From Piromyces finnis (Eukaryota > Neocallimastigomycota > Neocallimastigomycetes > Neocallimastigales > Neocallimastigaceae): 21,706 nt of DNA. Under the pieces are notes generated by a model. The model saw only the letters and a list, made by a program, of their open reading frames with translations, made no database searches and was not told the origin of the DNA. A program made the translations under genes and the position numbers. Shown one piece after another: positions 7,794 through 16,780 of this stretch (within the stretch, counting starts at the first letter, position 1; every line of letters begins with the position of its first letter). The stretch covers positions 1-21,706 of the forward strand of contig MCFH01000169.1 of assembly GCA_002104945.1 (NCBI GenBank), in the 5' to 3' direction.

Positions 7794-8782
7794 TTTGTAA
7801 AAGGTTTATTATATTTTCTATAAGAGGGATAGATTTATATATTATTTTATATAAAAAAATATTACAATAATAAATAAATAACAACCTCTCACACGAGCTA
7901 GTATTATATGTAATGTTTTTATATTAAAATTTATAAAGAAATCAGTAATTAAATAATGAATAAAACAATTTAGTTATATATAATAATAAATGTTTATTCG
8001 CCTTATTTCTCTTACTAATATAAAGTATCTTTAACTATTTTAAATATAACTATTCTTTATTATTAATTATTTATTACATTATTTTACTTTAATACTAACG
8101 CTAAAGTATTAGCGTTTGTTTACATGTTTTCTTTTATAATATTATTAATATATATTAACTATTATTGGTTAATAATTAATAATATTATTTACTATAATAA
8201 TACATATTAAATATTATATAAATATTATTTAAATATAAAATAAATATTATTTAAATATAAAATAAATATTATTTAAATATAAAGAATTATTTTATTTAAT
8301 TTTTATAATATAAATAGATAATTATCAATTTTAAATATTGAATTTACTATATAAAAATGAGTATTAATAATCTCACAAAGAACTTCTTAAAGTTGTTCTT
8401 TGTTCAACTTATTTATACTTTCATCTTTAATATAATATTGATATTAATAAAGTATAATAATAATATAATTTAAGTTATACATGTATAATAATATAAATAT
8501 AAATATAAATATTAATAAAATATAATAATAATATAATATCGATATTAATAAGTTGTTAAAAATAATATTAATAATTATTTAAATGAATCATATTTTACTA
8601 ATTGGTTTGTTTAATATTTATATTAAATAAACTATTATTAGTAAAATATTATTAAATTAATATTTTAATTAATTTAATTAATAATTTCAAAATTATGAAA
8701 TTTCATGAAATGTCAAATTTCATGAATTGTGATTTTGACATTAAAATCAGATTTTATATTGACTAATTATTTATAAATTTCA
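7794..8782. other. Spacer inside the large inverted repeat; small hairpins, no gene
   Basis: No open frame is seen. It contains a perfect 8-bp hairpin (AACGCTAA 8097-8104 with TTAGCGTT 8109-8116), a perfect 9-bp hairpin (ACAAAGAAC 8375-8383 with GTTCTTTGT 8395-8403), a 22-bp tandem repeat at 8220-8283, and a self-complementary ATGAAATTTCAT near 8700. Confidence 0.7.
8220..8283. repeat. 22-bp tandem repeat, about 3 copies
   Basis: The unit AAATATTATTTAAATATAAA plus AT repeats with almost no change. It is purely A/T. Confidence 0.85.
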
Positions 8783-9303
8783 TTCTTTATCGGAAATGAC
8801 ACAAGTTTAAATATACCTTAATTCTAAATAAAATTAGAAAGTGGTATATTCGTGTGTAATTGAATGATTTATTTTTACTTGCTCACTTGCTCATTCTACA
8901 AGTTTTATATATAATTAATAAATATAATTTAAAGTTTTAAAAATATTTTGTTTTATAACATCAGTTTATTTATTTAAAATAAATAAATATATAATACATC
9001 TCGCTATGTATTATAAAAGAAAATATATTAAATATTAATTTATTATTTTATTATTAAAATATTCTAATTTTCCTGGCTAATTAGTAACAGTTTTTAAAAT
9101 AATGTTTTCTATTTCAATTTATACTATTTAATTACATTTAAGTTTGTTTATAAACAAAAATTGTTTATATTTTACATTTTTAAAATTTAATTAAATATTT
9201 ATATTTTACATTATCTTAATTGTTTGCTATTTTAATTTAATATTAGATTTATAATAAAATTTTTAAGTCAGAGTTTATATTGATTGATTATTTATAAATT
9301 TTA
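8783..9303 (+). repeat. Interspersed repeat family A, copy b
   Basis: This copy is near-identical to copy a in inverted orientation and is followed directly by the more diverged copy c. The segment around 8771-8800 recurs around 9292-9321, giving a tandem period of 521 bp. Its 5' end carries the two-part palindrome at 8811-8849. No coding region is present. Confidence 0.85.
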
Positions 9304-9726
9304 TTCTTTATTAGAAATGATACGGTAAGAATATTATCTTAATTCTATAAATGAAATATAGAAAGTGATAATATCTGTATCTAAAAAAAATATTTAATAA
9401 ATAAAAAATAAAGAAAATGAAAATAAATGGTTTTTATACTTGTTCATTTTCAAGTATTAGTTAGTTTTATAAAATAAATTTATTTAATTATAAATTTTGA
9501 TATTTAATAGCTCTCGTATTATTAAATATATATATATATATTATTATTAATACATCTCGTATGTATATGAACATAATTATAAATATTATTTTAATAAATT
9601 TAATATTATTATCTAATTTTAACGGATTATTAGGAACATCTTTTAAAATGAATGTTTTCTATTACTATTTATACAAAATTATTATTTTAAAGTATAACTA
9701 TAAACAAATATAAACTATTTAATTTA

Positions 9727-9757
<31 letters not shown>

Positions 9758-9820
9758 TTTACATTTATAATTTTTAATTTAATAATTTTATACATGTTAA
9801 ATATTTTAATTTTTATCTTT
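9304..9820 (+). repeat. Interspersed repeat family A, copy c
   Basis: This diverged copy is in tandem with copy b. It keeps the 5' palindrome (9332-9373), the CTCGTATTATTAAATAT-like box, TAACGGATTATTAGGAACAT and a TTTATAC box. It is closer to copies d and e (18414-18880, 19885-20490) than to a and b. It runs into the ATT array on its right. Confidence 0.75.
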
Positions 9821-9825
9821 GTTTT

Positions 9826-10049
<224 letters not shown>

Positions 10050-10738
10050 TGTTAAGGATCTAAGATGAATTTAGGTAAGTTAGGTCAGAATGCCCTAACC
10101 CTACTTATTAATTTAATATAAATTATGTATTATTATAATACTTTTATTTATTAATAAATTTATTAATACATCTTATTAACCAAATATTTTATTAATTCAC
10201 TAAGTAGAGTTATCAAACTTAATGATTTCTCGAAAAGTTCAATTGTTGAATCAATTTCGAGTATTTATAATTTTTAAATCAATTAATAAATGATTAATCT
10301 ATTTAATAAGTTACATTAATTATAAAATACATGATTTCAATTTTAATATAATTAACTATTCTATAAATTAAAATATATTAAATATTTATATAATGACTTT
10401 AAGCTTATGACTTGCCTTTATTTAATTGCTTAAACCATTTCAATCATTTGAGGGAGGAATGACTAACTATTTCATTTATTTAAATTTCCTTCCACATCAA
10501 ATGAACAAAGAGATATTATTTAAACTTTAATAAATATAAAATCTTAATAATTATAATTAATAGAAATCTCTAAAAATATTGTTTAATAATGTTTTATAAA
10601 ATTATTACTCCTAATTAATTAAATGTATAAAACATTATTTAAATAAATTATCATGAATCCACTAATATTCATGACATTATTGTTATTATTATTAATTTGT
10701 AATTTATAAATTTAATTATTTATTTGAAAGAACAAGTA
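10050..10738. other. Hairpin-rich spacer upstream of tRNA-Trp, no gene
   Basis: Four strong inverted repeats occur in order: 10229-10261 (CTCGAAA/TTTCGAG with inner TTCAA/TTGAA), 10444-10504 (TCATTTGA plus GGGAGGAA with TTCCTTCC, three bases, then TCAAATGA), 10585-10639 (14-bp perfect, AATAATGTTTTATA) and 10651-10674 (TCATGAAT/ATTCATGA). The purine run GAGGGAGGAATGA at 10450-10461 also resembles a polypurine tract, but no element body adjoins it. Confidence 0.65.
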
Positions 10739-10810
10739 GGAGGGTTGGCGCAACGGTAGCGCGTCCGCCTCCAGAGCGGAAGGTTGGGTGTTCGAATCAC
10801 TCACTCTCCA
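10739..10810 (+). tRNA. tRNA-Trp(CCA), copy 1
   Basis: The 72-nt cloverleaf has acceptor GGAGGGT/ACTCTCC, discriminator A, anticodon loop CTCCAGA, and T arm GGGTG-TTCGAAT-CACTC with one G-T pair. It has no intron and is identical base for base to the copy at 20513. Its 3' end matches the primer binding site of the Ty3/gypsy element over nine bases. A degraded family C repeat starts about 40 bases downstream. Confidence 0.97.
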
Positions 10811-10815
10811 TTTTT
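10811..10815 (+). terminator. Pol III terminator after tRNA-Trp copy 1
   Basis: TTTTT follows directly after the last tRNA base. Confidence 0.85.
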
Positions 10816-10849
10816 AATTAATAGTATTATTGCTAATTGGAAAAATTAT

Positions 10850-11190
10850 AATTATTTAATAAACCAGAGCAATAAAGCTTAATTAAAACAAATCAAATAT
10901 GTATTTCTTGATCCAATTTGAATATATCCCTATTTTTAATACTACATTATATATGTTAAAGTAATTTAAAATAAAGTGAAAGTAAAAAATAAAATATTTT
11001 TATAGTTATTTTGAATAAATTTACTTGTTCCATAAATTTAAATATTTATCAAAATTTTGTTTTTATTTAAACAATTTTTTATTTAATTACTCCACGAATC
11101 GTATTTAATGAATTTATGAAATAATCTTTTATTAAAATGTAAAAATCATTACTTAATCATTAATACTTATTATTAAATAATCTCAAAGAT
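10850..11190 (+). repeat. Degraded LTR-like repeat, family C copy 4
   Basis: By eye it matches the 3' half of the solo LTR at 3250-3958. Shared pieces in the same order are CCAATTTGAATAT, CCATAAATTTAAATATTTAT, TTTATTTAATTA followed by CTCCA or TTCCA, and TTTTCATTAAAATAT-like text near the end. It sits just downstream of tRNA-Trp. Much sequence has drifted, so the limits are approximate. Confidence 0.5.
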
Positions 11191-12423
11191 ATACATTATA
11201 TTTATAGAATAAATATTAATTTTAAAATGTTTTTTATTATGATTTTTAATATATGTATGAATATTTACTAGTTATATAATTAAAATTATAATTATATAAT
11301 CTTTACAAAAAATTAAAAACTGAGTTTATTTCTTTTATTATATGCATTATCAAGATTTAATGAAAATGAAATAAAGGATTCCATATAATATATAAATAAT
11401 AATTAAACATTATATTTAAAAACATATTATAAGCTATATAATGACTAATCACTTAATTGATAATGATAAAATACGAAAAAATAGTGAGTGTTTATTAAAA
11501 ACATTTTTACCAAAATAAATAAATAAATAAATAAATTAATGAATGAATGAATGACTAATAAGAAAAAACTATAAATTTTTAATGATTAAACTAACTTTGA
11601 TTATATAATTTGCTATAAAATAGTAATTAAATTTACCAATATAAAATCATAACTGATTTAATTAAGAGTAAGTTTTTATAAAACCAAAATTAAAAGTAAT
11701 TTACTTCAAATCAAAAATTTCCATTACTTTACTTTTTATTACTACTTGCTGTATGTAACAACGAATGTTCCTTTAATTAATTATAAATAATAATTTAAAT
11801 TAAAAATGTGTTTATTTTTAAAATTAAAATTTATATATTTTCATAAAGTAGTGTCTTTTTTTTTTTTTTTTTTAGGCATTTTTAAAATTTAAATTTAAAA
11901 AATTTATATGAAAGCATGTAAATATTTTGTTATTTTTAATGTTTAAATCAGTTATTCATAATACTTTATGAAGAAATAATGAAAAAATCAATTTGAAAAA
12001 TTAACAAAAAGTAGTATTTTTAAAATAGATCTTTCATAGTGTGTTGTGCTTAATAAAATGAATATAATATATTCTATGTTATTAACTTAGCAATGTAAAG
12101 TATACTACATAATAAATTTCAAGTTTATTCATATATAAATATTTTCAATTTTATTTATTATTGTTTAAATAGCATTAATATAAAATTTTTAATTATTACT
12201 ATTTCTTTTAAGTTTAAATTTATTAATAGAATGCTAGATACAAGAAACAAAAATATTTTTTTTCTTAACTTTTTTTTAATTATTACAAAACAAAATAATA
12301 AAATTTATAAAAGGGTTTTCTGTTTTTCTACCACTATTATAATTATATCTAATTCAAGTCAAAATATGTGTAATTTTTAGTTATTTAATATTTATACATA
12401 AAAGCAATTTTTTAATATCACAT
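11191..12423. other. A+T-rich spacer with simple repeats only
   Basis: No gene is seen. It contains AAAT then GAAT tetranucleotide runs (11513-11553) and a run of 18 T (11856-11873). Confidence 0.6.
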
Positions 12424-12432
12424 ATTAAAGTA

Positions 12433-12575
12433 TCAAAGTATAAAAATATAAAGATATAAAAATATAAAAATATAAAGATATAAAAATATAAAGATATAAA
12501 AATATAAAGATATAAAAATATAAAAATATAAAAATACAAATATATAAATATATAAAAATATAAAAATATAAAAAA
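12433..12575. repeat. A-rich minisatellite (TATAAAAATATAAAGA type)
   Basis: Alternating ATATAAAA and ATATAAAG units form an imperfect array without coding sense. Confidence 0.85.
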
Positions 12576-12673
12576 AATTAATGATTTAATATATAATTCA
12601 TTTTTCTTAAATATTGTTTTAGTTTTTTATTTATTCTTTATTAGAACAGAAAACACAATTCCACATAATAAAT

Positions 12674-12726
12674 TATACTATACTATACTATACTATACTA
12701 TACTATACTATACTATACTATACTAT
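12674..12726. repeat. (TACTA)n pentanucleotide array
   Basis: About ten near-perfect copies of TACTA occur in one phase. Confidence 0.95.
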
Positions 12727-12889
12727 TATTCATTATTATGATTTTTCAATTTTATTATTTTATTACTATACTAGAAAAAAAAATTATAAAATTATTTATT
12801 TAAATAAACGAATTATATATTTATAAAATAAGAAATGTATATATGATAATTAAATAAAACTACTATCTTAAATGAACATTCTATAAAAT

Positions 12890-12893
12890 AAAA
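12890..12893 (-). terminator. Pol III terminator after tRNA-Arg
   Basis: TTTT on the minus strand lies four bases past the tRNA end, with a second TTTT at 12888-12885. Confidence 0.75.
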
Positions 12894-12897
12894 TCCT

Positions 12898-12971
12898 CAC
12901 TCACGGCGGGACTCGAACCCGCAATCTTCAGATTAGAAGTCTGACGCCCTATCCAATTAGGCTACGCGAGC
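12898..12971 (-). tRNA. tRNA-Arg(TCT)
   Basis: The 74-nt cloverleaf has acceptor GCTCGCG/CGTGAGT, discriminator G, anticodon loop CTTCTAA and T loop TTCGAGT. It reads AGA, probably the main Arg codon in such an A+T-rich genome. It is nine bases downstream of tRNA-Glu on the same strand, with no T4 stop between them. It closely resembles yeast tRNA-Arg(TCT). Confidence 0.97.
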
Positions 12972-12980
12972 TTCAAAGAC

Positions 12981-13052
12981 TTCCGCATCGGGGAATCGAA
13001 CCCCGGCCGCCACGGTGAAAGCGTGGAATCCTAGCCACTGGACCAATGCGGA
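12981..13052 (-). tRNA. tRNA-Glu(TTC)
   Basis: The 72-nt cloverleaf has acceptor TCCGCAT/ATGCGGA, discriminator A, anticodon loop CTTTCAC and T loop TTCGATT. It reads GAA. It is the upstream member of the Glu-Arg pair. No intron is present. Confidence 0.97.
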
Positions 13053-13345
13053 TACTCTTTATCTATAACGGATTAATATTACTAAATGCTATAATATATA
13101 ATCACATATATTTATGTTGTAAAAGTTTTACTAAACTTATAATTTAATATTAAAATATTAAATTAAATAAAAGGTTAAAAGATAACTAGGTTAGAAAAAA
13201 AATGTTTTATTAAAATAATCTTAATTGATTTATAAATGAATAATTATATTATGTATTATAGTTAAAATAATTCCTTTTTATTTTATTTAAAGAATATATA
13301 TAATAATAAGATTATTTAATAGTAATACTTATTAAGTATTAATAA
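13053..13345. other. A+T-rich spacer upstream of tRNA-Glu, no gene
   Basis: Nothing recognisable was found apart from short A/T inverted motifs. Confidence 0.6.
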
Positions 13346-14152
13346 GATAATAATCTTTACAAAGATTTAATTCATAAAACTATTCTAAACTATTTATACT
13401 ATTTGTAATTTTACATTTAATAATAAAATAACTTTTCAATACATGATTATATTCATAATATATTTTATAATACTTAAACTAAACTTAAGACTTATTCCTA
13501 ATTATTAAAAAATAACTATTGTTTATAATATTCATAATATTAATTATTTCTTAATTATAATATAATTCATTGAATATAATATTAATAATTATAATCCTCT
13601 AGTTCAAAGATTATAAATTATGTTATTGAAATATTTATTATAAAATAAAGTTAATTAGTTCCGGAAAATAATTTTAATTTAATTAAACAATAATTTTTTA
13701 TACTTTGAGTGAATGATTTATGTTTGATATATCAGGGGTGATCATTCTCTGAATAAACAATTAATCATTGCTAACAAAATATCTTTAAATTGGAATATCT
13801 CGTGAACCAGCAGAGATATTGACCTGATTTTAAGATATGTTGTTTGTCTCGAGCGTGGCTTTCTAACGAACTTAATTATAACCAAAATATTTTTATTCAA
13901 AAATCGTCATTCGTTGAGGAGATACGCGTGTTTTTTCTTATTCCATTTTAACGATAAGGGTTAAAGTTATTTATTATAAAAATTATTAAGGGTTAAGGTC
14001 ATATTTTAACCTTTTCTAAATTTTTAAATATTTCTTAATAAAATTTTATAATTTATTTGAAAATAAAATATTTGTTGATTTTGAATTTTCATAAGTGATT
14101 TCACAATTCCAAGTGATCTTGAAATTGTAATTTCACTAGTATTCGTGACATG
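13346..14152 (+). repeat. Interspersed repeat family B, copy 1
   Basis: It aligns along its length with the reverse complement of 18968-19683. Shared blocks in order are AATAATCTTTACAAAG, TTCAAAGATTATAAATTATG, GTGATCATTCTCTGAAT, ATATCTCGTGAACCAG, GTGGCTTTCTAACGAAC, CATTCGTTG, AAGGGTTAA and, at the end, CTAGTATTCGTGACATG. It has no coding capacity and is more G+C-rich in its middle than the surroundings. It ends 64 bases upstream of tRNA-Gly. A solo LTR or non-autonomous transposon is likely; I do not recognise the family. Confidence 0.8.
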
Positions 14153-14161
14153 GTTTCAATT

Positions 14162-14199
14162 GAAATATTTGTGGGCAAACTTATGGCCACAAATATTTC
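14162..14199. repeat. Perfect 13-bp inverted repeat upstream of tRNA-Gly
   Basis: GAAATATTTGTGG (14162-14174) pairs with CCACAAATATTTC (14187-14199) around a 12-nt loop, 17 bases before the tRNA gene. A similar hairpin (GTGACATG/CATGTCAC, 18920-18975) overlaps the end of family B copy 2. Confidence 0.85.
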
Positions 14200-14216
14200 T
14201 TACATTAACATATGAG

Positions 14217-14287
14217 GCGTTAATAGTATAGAGGTAGAATATTTGCCTTCCAAGCAAATGGCCCGGGTTCGATTCCCGGTTAACGCA
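14217..14287 (+). tRNA. tRNA-Gly(TCC)
   Basis: The 71-nt cloverleaf has acceptor GCGTTAA/TTAACGC, discriminator A, D arm GTAT...GAAT (imperfect), anticodon loop CTTCCAA and T arm CCGGG-TTCGATT-CCCGG. It reads GGA. No intron is present. It lies between family B copy 1 and an integrase remnant, consistent with retroelement insertion near tRNA genes. Confidence 0.96.
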
Positions 14288-14293
14288 TAAATA

Positions 14294-14299
14294 TTTTTT
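14294..14299 (+). terminator. Pol III terminator after tRNA-Gly
   Basis: A run of six T begins seven bases after the tRNA. Confidence 0.8.
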
Positions 14300-14361
14300 A
14301 AAAAATTCAAATTCCTATTGGATAGTTTTTTTTTTTTTTTTTTGTAAATCATAATTAATTT

Positions 14362-14763
14362 TGCATAATAGACTCACCTCCAATTCTCCTTAAGGATAAT
14401 ATTTCAAAACTTTCTAGTGACTGGGATTCTCATTTTGATGGTTTAAAAGCCCACTTAGTCAAAGCTAAAGAAGATTTCAAGAAATTCGGTAATCCAAAAA
14501 AATCTACTGGTTCTGACTTTAAAGTGAATGACATGGTTTAACTAAAGAGATACTATTTTTCCAATGAACCTTCTAAAAAATTATCTTCACAATATTTAGG
14601 GCTATTTAAAATCATTGAGAAGAGGGAAAGAATGAATAACCACCTGGAGTTGCCAGAAAACTTACACCTTCAACCTATATTTCATATCTCACAATTAGAA
14701 CCATGTGTAAAAAGGAATCCTGAACTTAAAGAATCATTTGAAGAGGAGCAATGTAAGAATTAA
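14362..14763 (+). pseudogene. Ty3/gypsy integrase C-terminal remnant
   Basis: From 14371 one frame of 130 codons runs to a TAA at 14761-14763, broken by a TAA at 14539-14541 where the family has Trp (DMV-stop-LKR). Features include FDGLKAHLVKAKEDFKKFG, as in the linker after the catalytic core, the VNDMV entry to the C-terminal domain, a GPY/F-like module reading YLGLFKIIEK, and FHISQLEPCVKR. The catalytic core and zinc-binding N-terminus are missing. A poly-T run (about 14327-14343) sits at its 5' side. It begins about 75 bases after tRNA-Gly. It is on the plus strand and so comes from a different copy than the minus-strand element at 688-5943. Confidence 0.85.
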
Positions 14764-15105
14764 TATTAAATTACTTAATATTCATTCTTAGTTATATTAT
14801 GTAATTAAACATTATATAAAAATTTATTGAATTTATTTAATATATATTTATTTATTCATTAATATAATATAGTAAGTTTACTTAATGCATTAACTACTTA
14901 TTCATTTAATTACATTATAAATATTTATTTAAAATATATTTATTCATTCATTTAAATAATATAGTAAATTTATTTAATACATTGGTTTTACGTATATTTA
15001 GTTTAATTAATAGTATTTATTTAGAGATTAATAATCCATTTCCATTTATTTATTTATTAGTAAAATTATTATACAAAAATTTCACAAATTATAAATTATG
15101 TAACA
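14764..15105. other. A+T-rich spacer with a duplicated segment of about 94 bp, no gene
   Basis: The sequence around 14840-14893 (ATATATTTATTTATTCATT, then AATATAGTAA and TTTAATGCATT-like ends) recurs diverged at 14934-14984. It might be the remains of an LTR after the integrase, but no boundary is visible. Confidence 0.5.
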
Positions 15106-15672
15106 TTTTATTTTATTTTATTTTATTTTATTTTATTATATTTTATTTTATTTTATTTTATTTTATTTTATTTTATTTTATTTTATTTTATTTTATTTTA
15201 TTTTATTTTATTTTATTTTATTTTATTTTATTTTATTTTATTTATTTTATTTTATTTTATTTATTTTATTTTATTTTATTTATTTTATTTTATTTTATTT
15301 TATTTTATTTTATTTTATTTTATTTTATTTTATTTTATTTTATTTTATTTTATTTTATTTTATTTTATTTTATTTTATTTTATTTTATTTTATTTTATTT
15401 ATTTTATTTTATTTTATTTTATTTTATTTTATTTTTTTATTTTATTTTATTTTATTTTATTTTATTTTATTTTATTTTATTTTATTTTATTTTATTTTAT
15501 TTTATTTTATTTTATTTTATTTTATTTTATTTTATTTTATTTTATTTTATTTTATTTTATTTTATTTTATTTTATTTTATTTTATTTTATTTTATTTTAT
15601 TTTATTTTATTTTATTTTATTTTATTTTATTTTATTTTATTTTATTTTATTTTATTTTATTTTATTTTATTT
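15106..15672. repeat. (TTTTA)n array, about 570 bp
   Basis: Over a hundred pentamer copies run with a few interruptions (TTATA near 15137, short TTTA units near 15241-15285 and 15397, T7 near 15434). The 230-codon open frame across it is an artefact because TTTTA never yields a stop on this strand. Confidence 0.98.
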
Positions 15673-15683
15673 AATAAATTAGA

Positions 15684-16141
15684 AATATCAGATATTAAGG
15701 TTTTTCCTTTATTAAGTTTTACTTAATATTACGATGATTGGTATGTCTAAGATATCAATCGAATTTCTTTTTAGGTTTTTCTTCTAATCTTTTCCTAAAA
15801 AGATTTTTTGTTAAGATTAGAAATTATTCATTTAACTTTAAATTTTAATAAAATTATAAATAAGAGAACTCTTGGATTCCATTAAAGAATCCAGAGTTAT
15901 TATTATAAGACAATTATAGTAAATAGCTTTTTTCAAAAAGCTATATTAATAAAAATATTTAAACTAAAATATCTTTAAAATTTTGTGTTGTTTATTATAG
16001 CTCACTTATAATAAACTCTTTAAGATAAGTATTTATTTCTTTATTTTCTTTTAAGAAACTTCTCAATTTAATAATACATATTATATCATTATATTGTAGA
16101 TAATAATTATTATTAAATATATAGTAATAATTATTACATCT
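15684..16141. other. Cluster of hairpins with an interleaved stem pair (possible structured RNA or DNA)
   Basis: Consecutive stems are: TATTAAGT 15710-15717 with 15721-15728; GATTGGTAT 15736-15744 with 15752-15760 (one G-T); TCTTTTTAGG 15766-15775 with 15794-15803; TTCTAATCTT 15782-15791 with 15813-15822, which interleaves with the previous stem; AACTCT-T-GGATTC 15867-15879 with 15887-15898; ATAGCTTTTT 15923-15932 with 15935-15944; GTTTATTATA 15990-15999 with 16007-16016 inside an outer stem 15970-15979 with 16019-16027; and a 15-bp stem 16098-16112 with 16125-16141. No open frame, Pol III boxes or known RNA family were recognised. Confidence 0.6.
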
Positions 16142-16675
16142 TGATACGCTACTCGCACAAAAATATAATAAAAACTAACCGAATAAACACGACTTAACCC
16201 ATAGTGACTTTTAATAAAAATAAGTAACAATAACCCTTTAAAATAAATGAATAATAACTATATAAAAATATAACCCTTTTAAATAAATAATATTCTCTTT
16301 ATTAAATAAATAATAATAAATTCTGAATAAAATGACTTAATAGAAATAAATATAAATAAATTATTAAATAAAACAACTTAATTAAATAGTGTATTAGTAT
16401 ATTAAAATAATAAAATAATAAATAAAAATGAATGAATAAATTCAAATAAAATGGTGTATATCAAATTATTAATTCTAGTGTTTATCCAAATGTCCCTTAA
16501 AAATTCTTTTAAAATTATATTTAAAAACTAATAATTAAATAATTGAGTAATTATTACTAAAAGTGACAAACTTAAACCTGGAAATAGAACAATAATAGTA
16601 ATTTTAAGGATAAAATACAGAATTCTTTTATGTTTTTGGTTTTTGTATAAAATGAGTGCTTATAATAATTGATAC
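16142..16675. other. A+T-rich spacer, no gene
   Basis: Only a loose 40-bp duplication around ATAACCCTTT (16229 and 16269) was noticed. Confidence 0.55.
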
Positions 16676-16780
16676 TTTTATTTTAGTTTCATTTTAATTT
16701 TATTTTAGTTTCATTTTAATTTTATTTTAGTTTCATTTTAATTTTATTTTAGTTTCATTTTAATTTCATTTTAGTTTAAT
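16676..16780. repeat. 22-bp minisatellite, about 4.5 copies
   Basis: The unit TTTTAGTTTCATTTTAATTT plus TA starts at 16681, 16703, 16725 and 16747, with a partial copy at 16769. Confidence 0.95.

Noticed and set aside
10093-10103. CCCTAACCCTA, telomere-like
   Set aside because: Under two repeat units, and the sister motif at 19850 is mutated (CTCTAACCCTA), so it is part of a dispersed motif and not a telomere seed.
10450-10461. GAGGGAGGAATGA as a polypurine tract followed by an LTR start
   Set aside because: The purine run is explained as one arm of the hairpin at 10444-10504, and no pol sequence precedes it.
14982-15674. 230-codon open frame
   Set aside because: It is the translation of the TTTTA array, which contains no stop in any phase of this strand.
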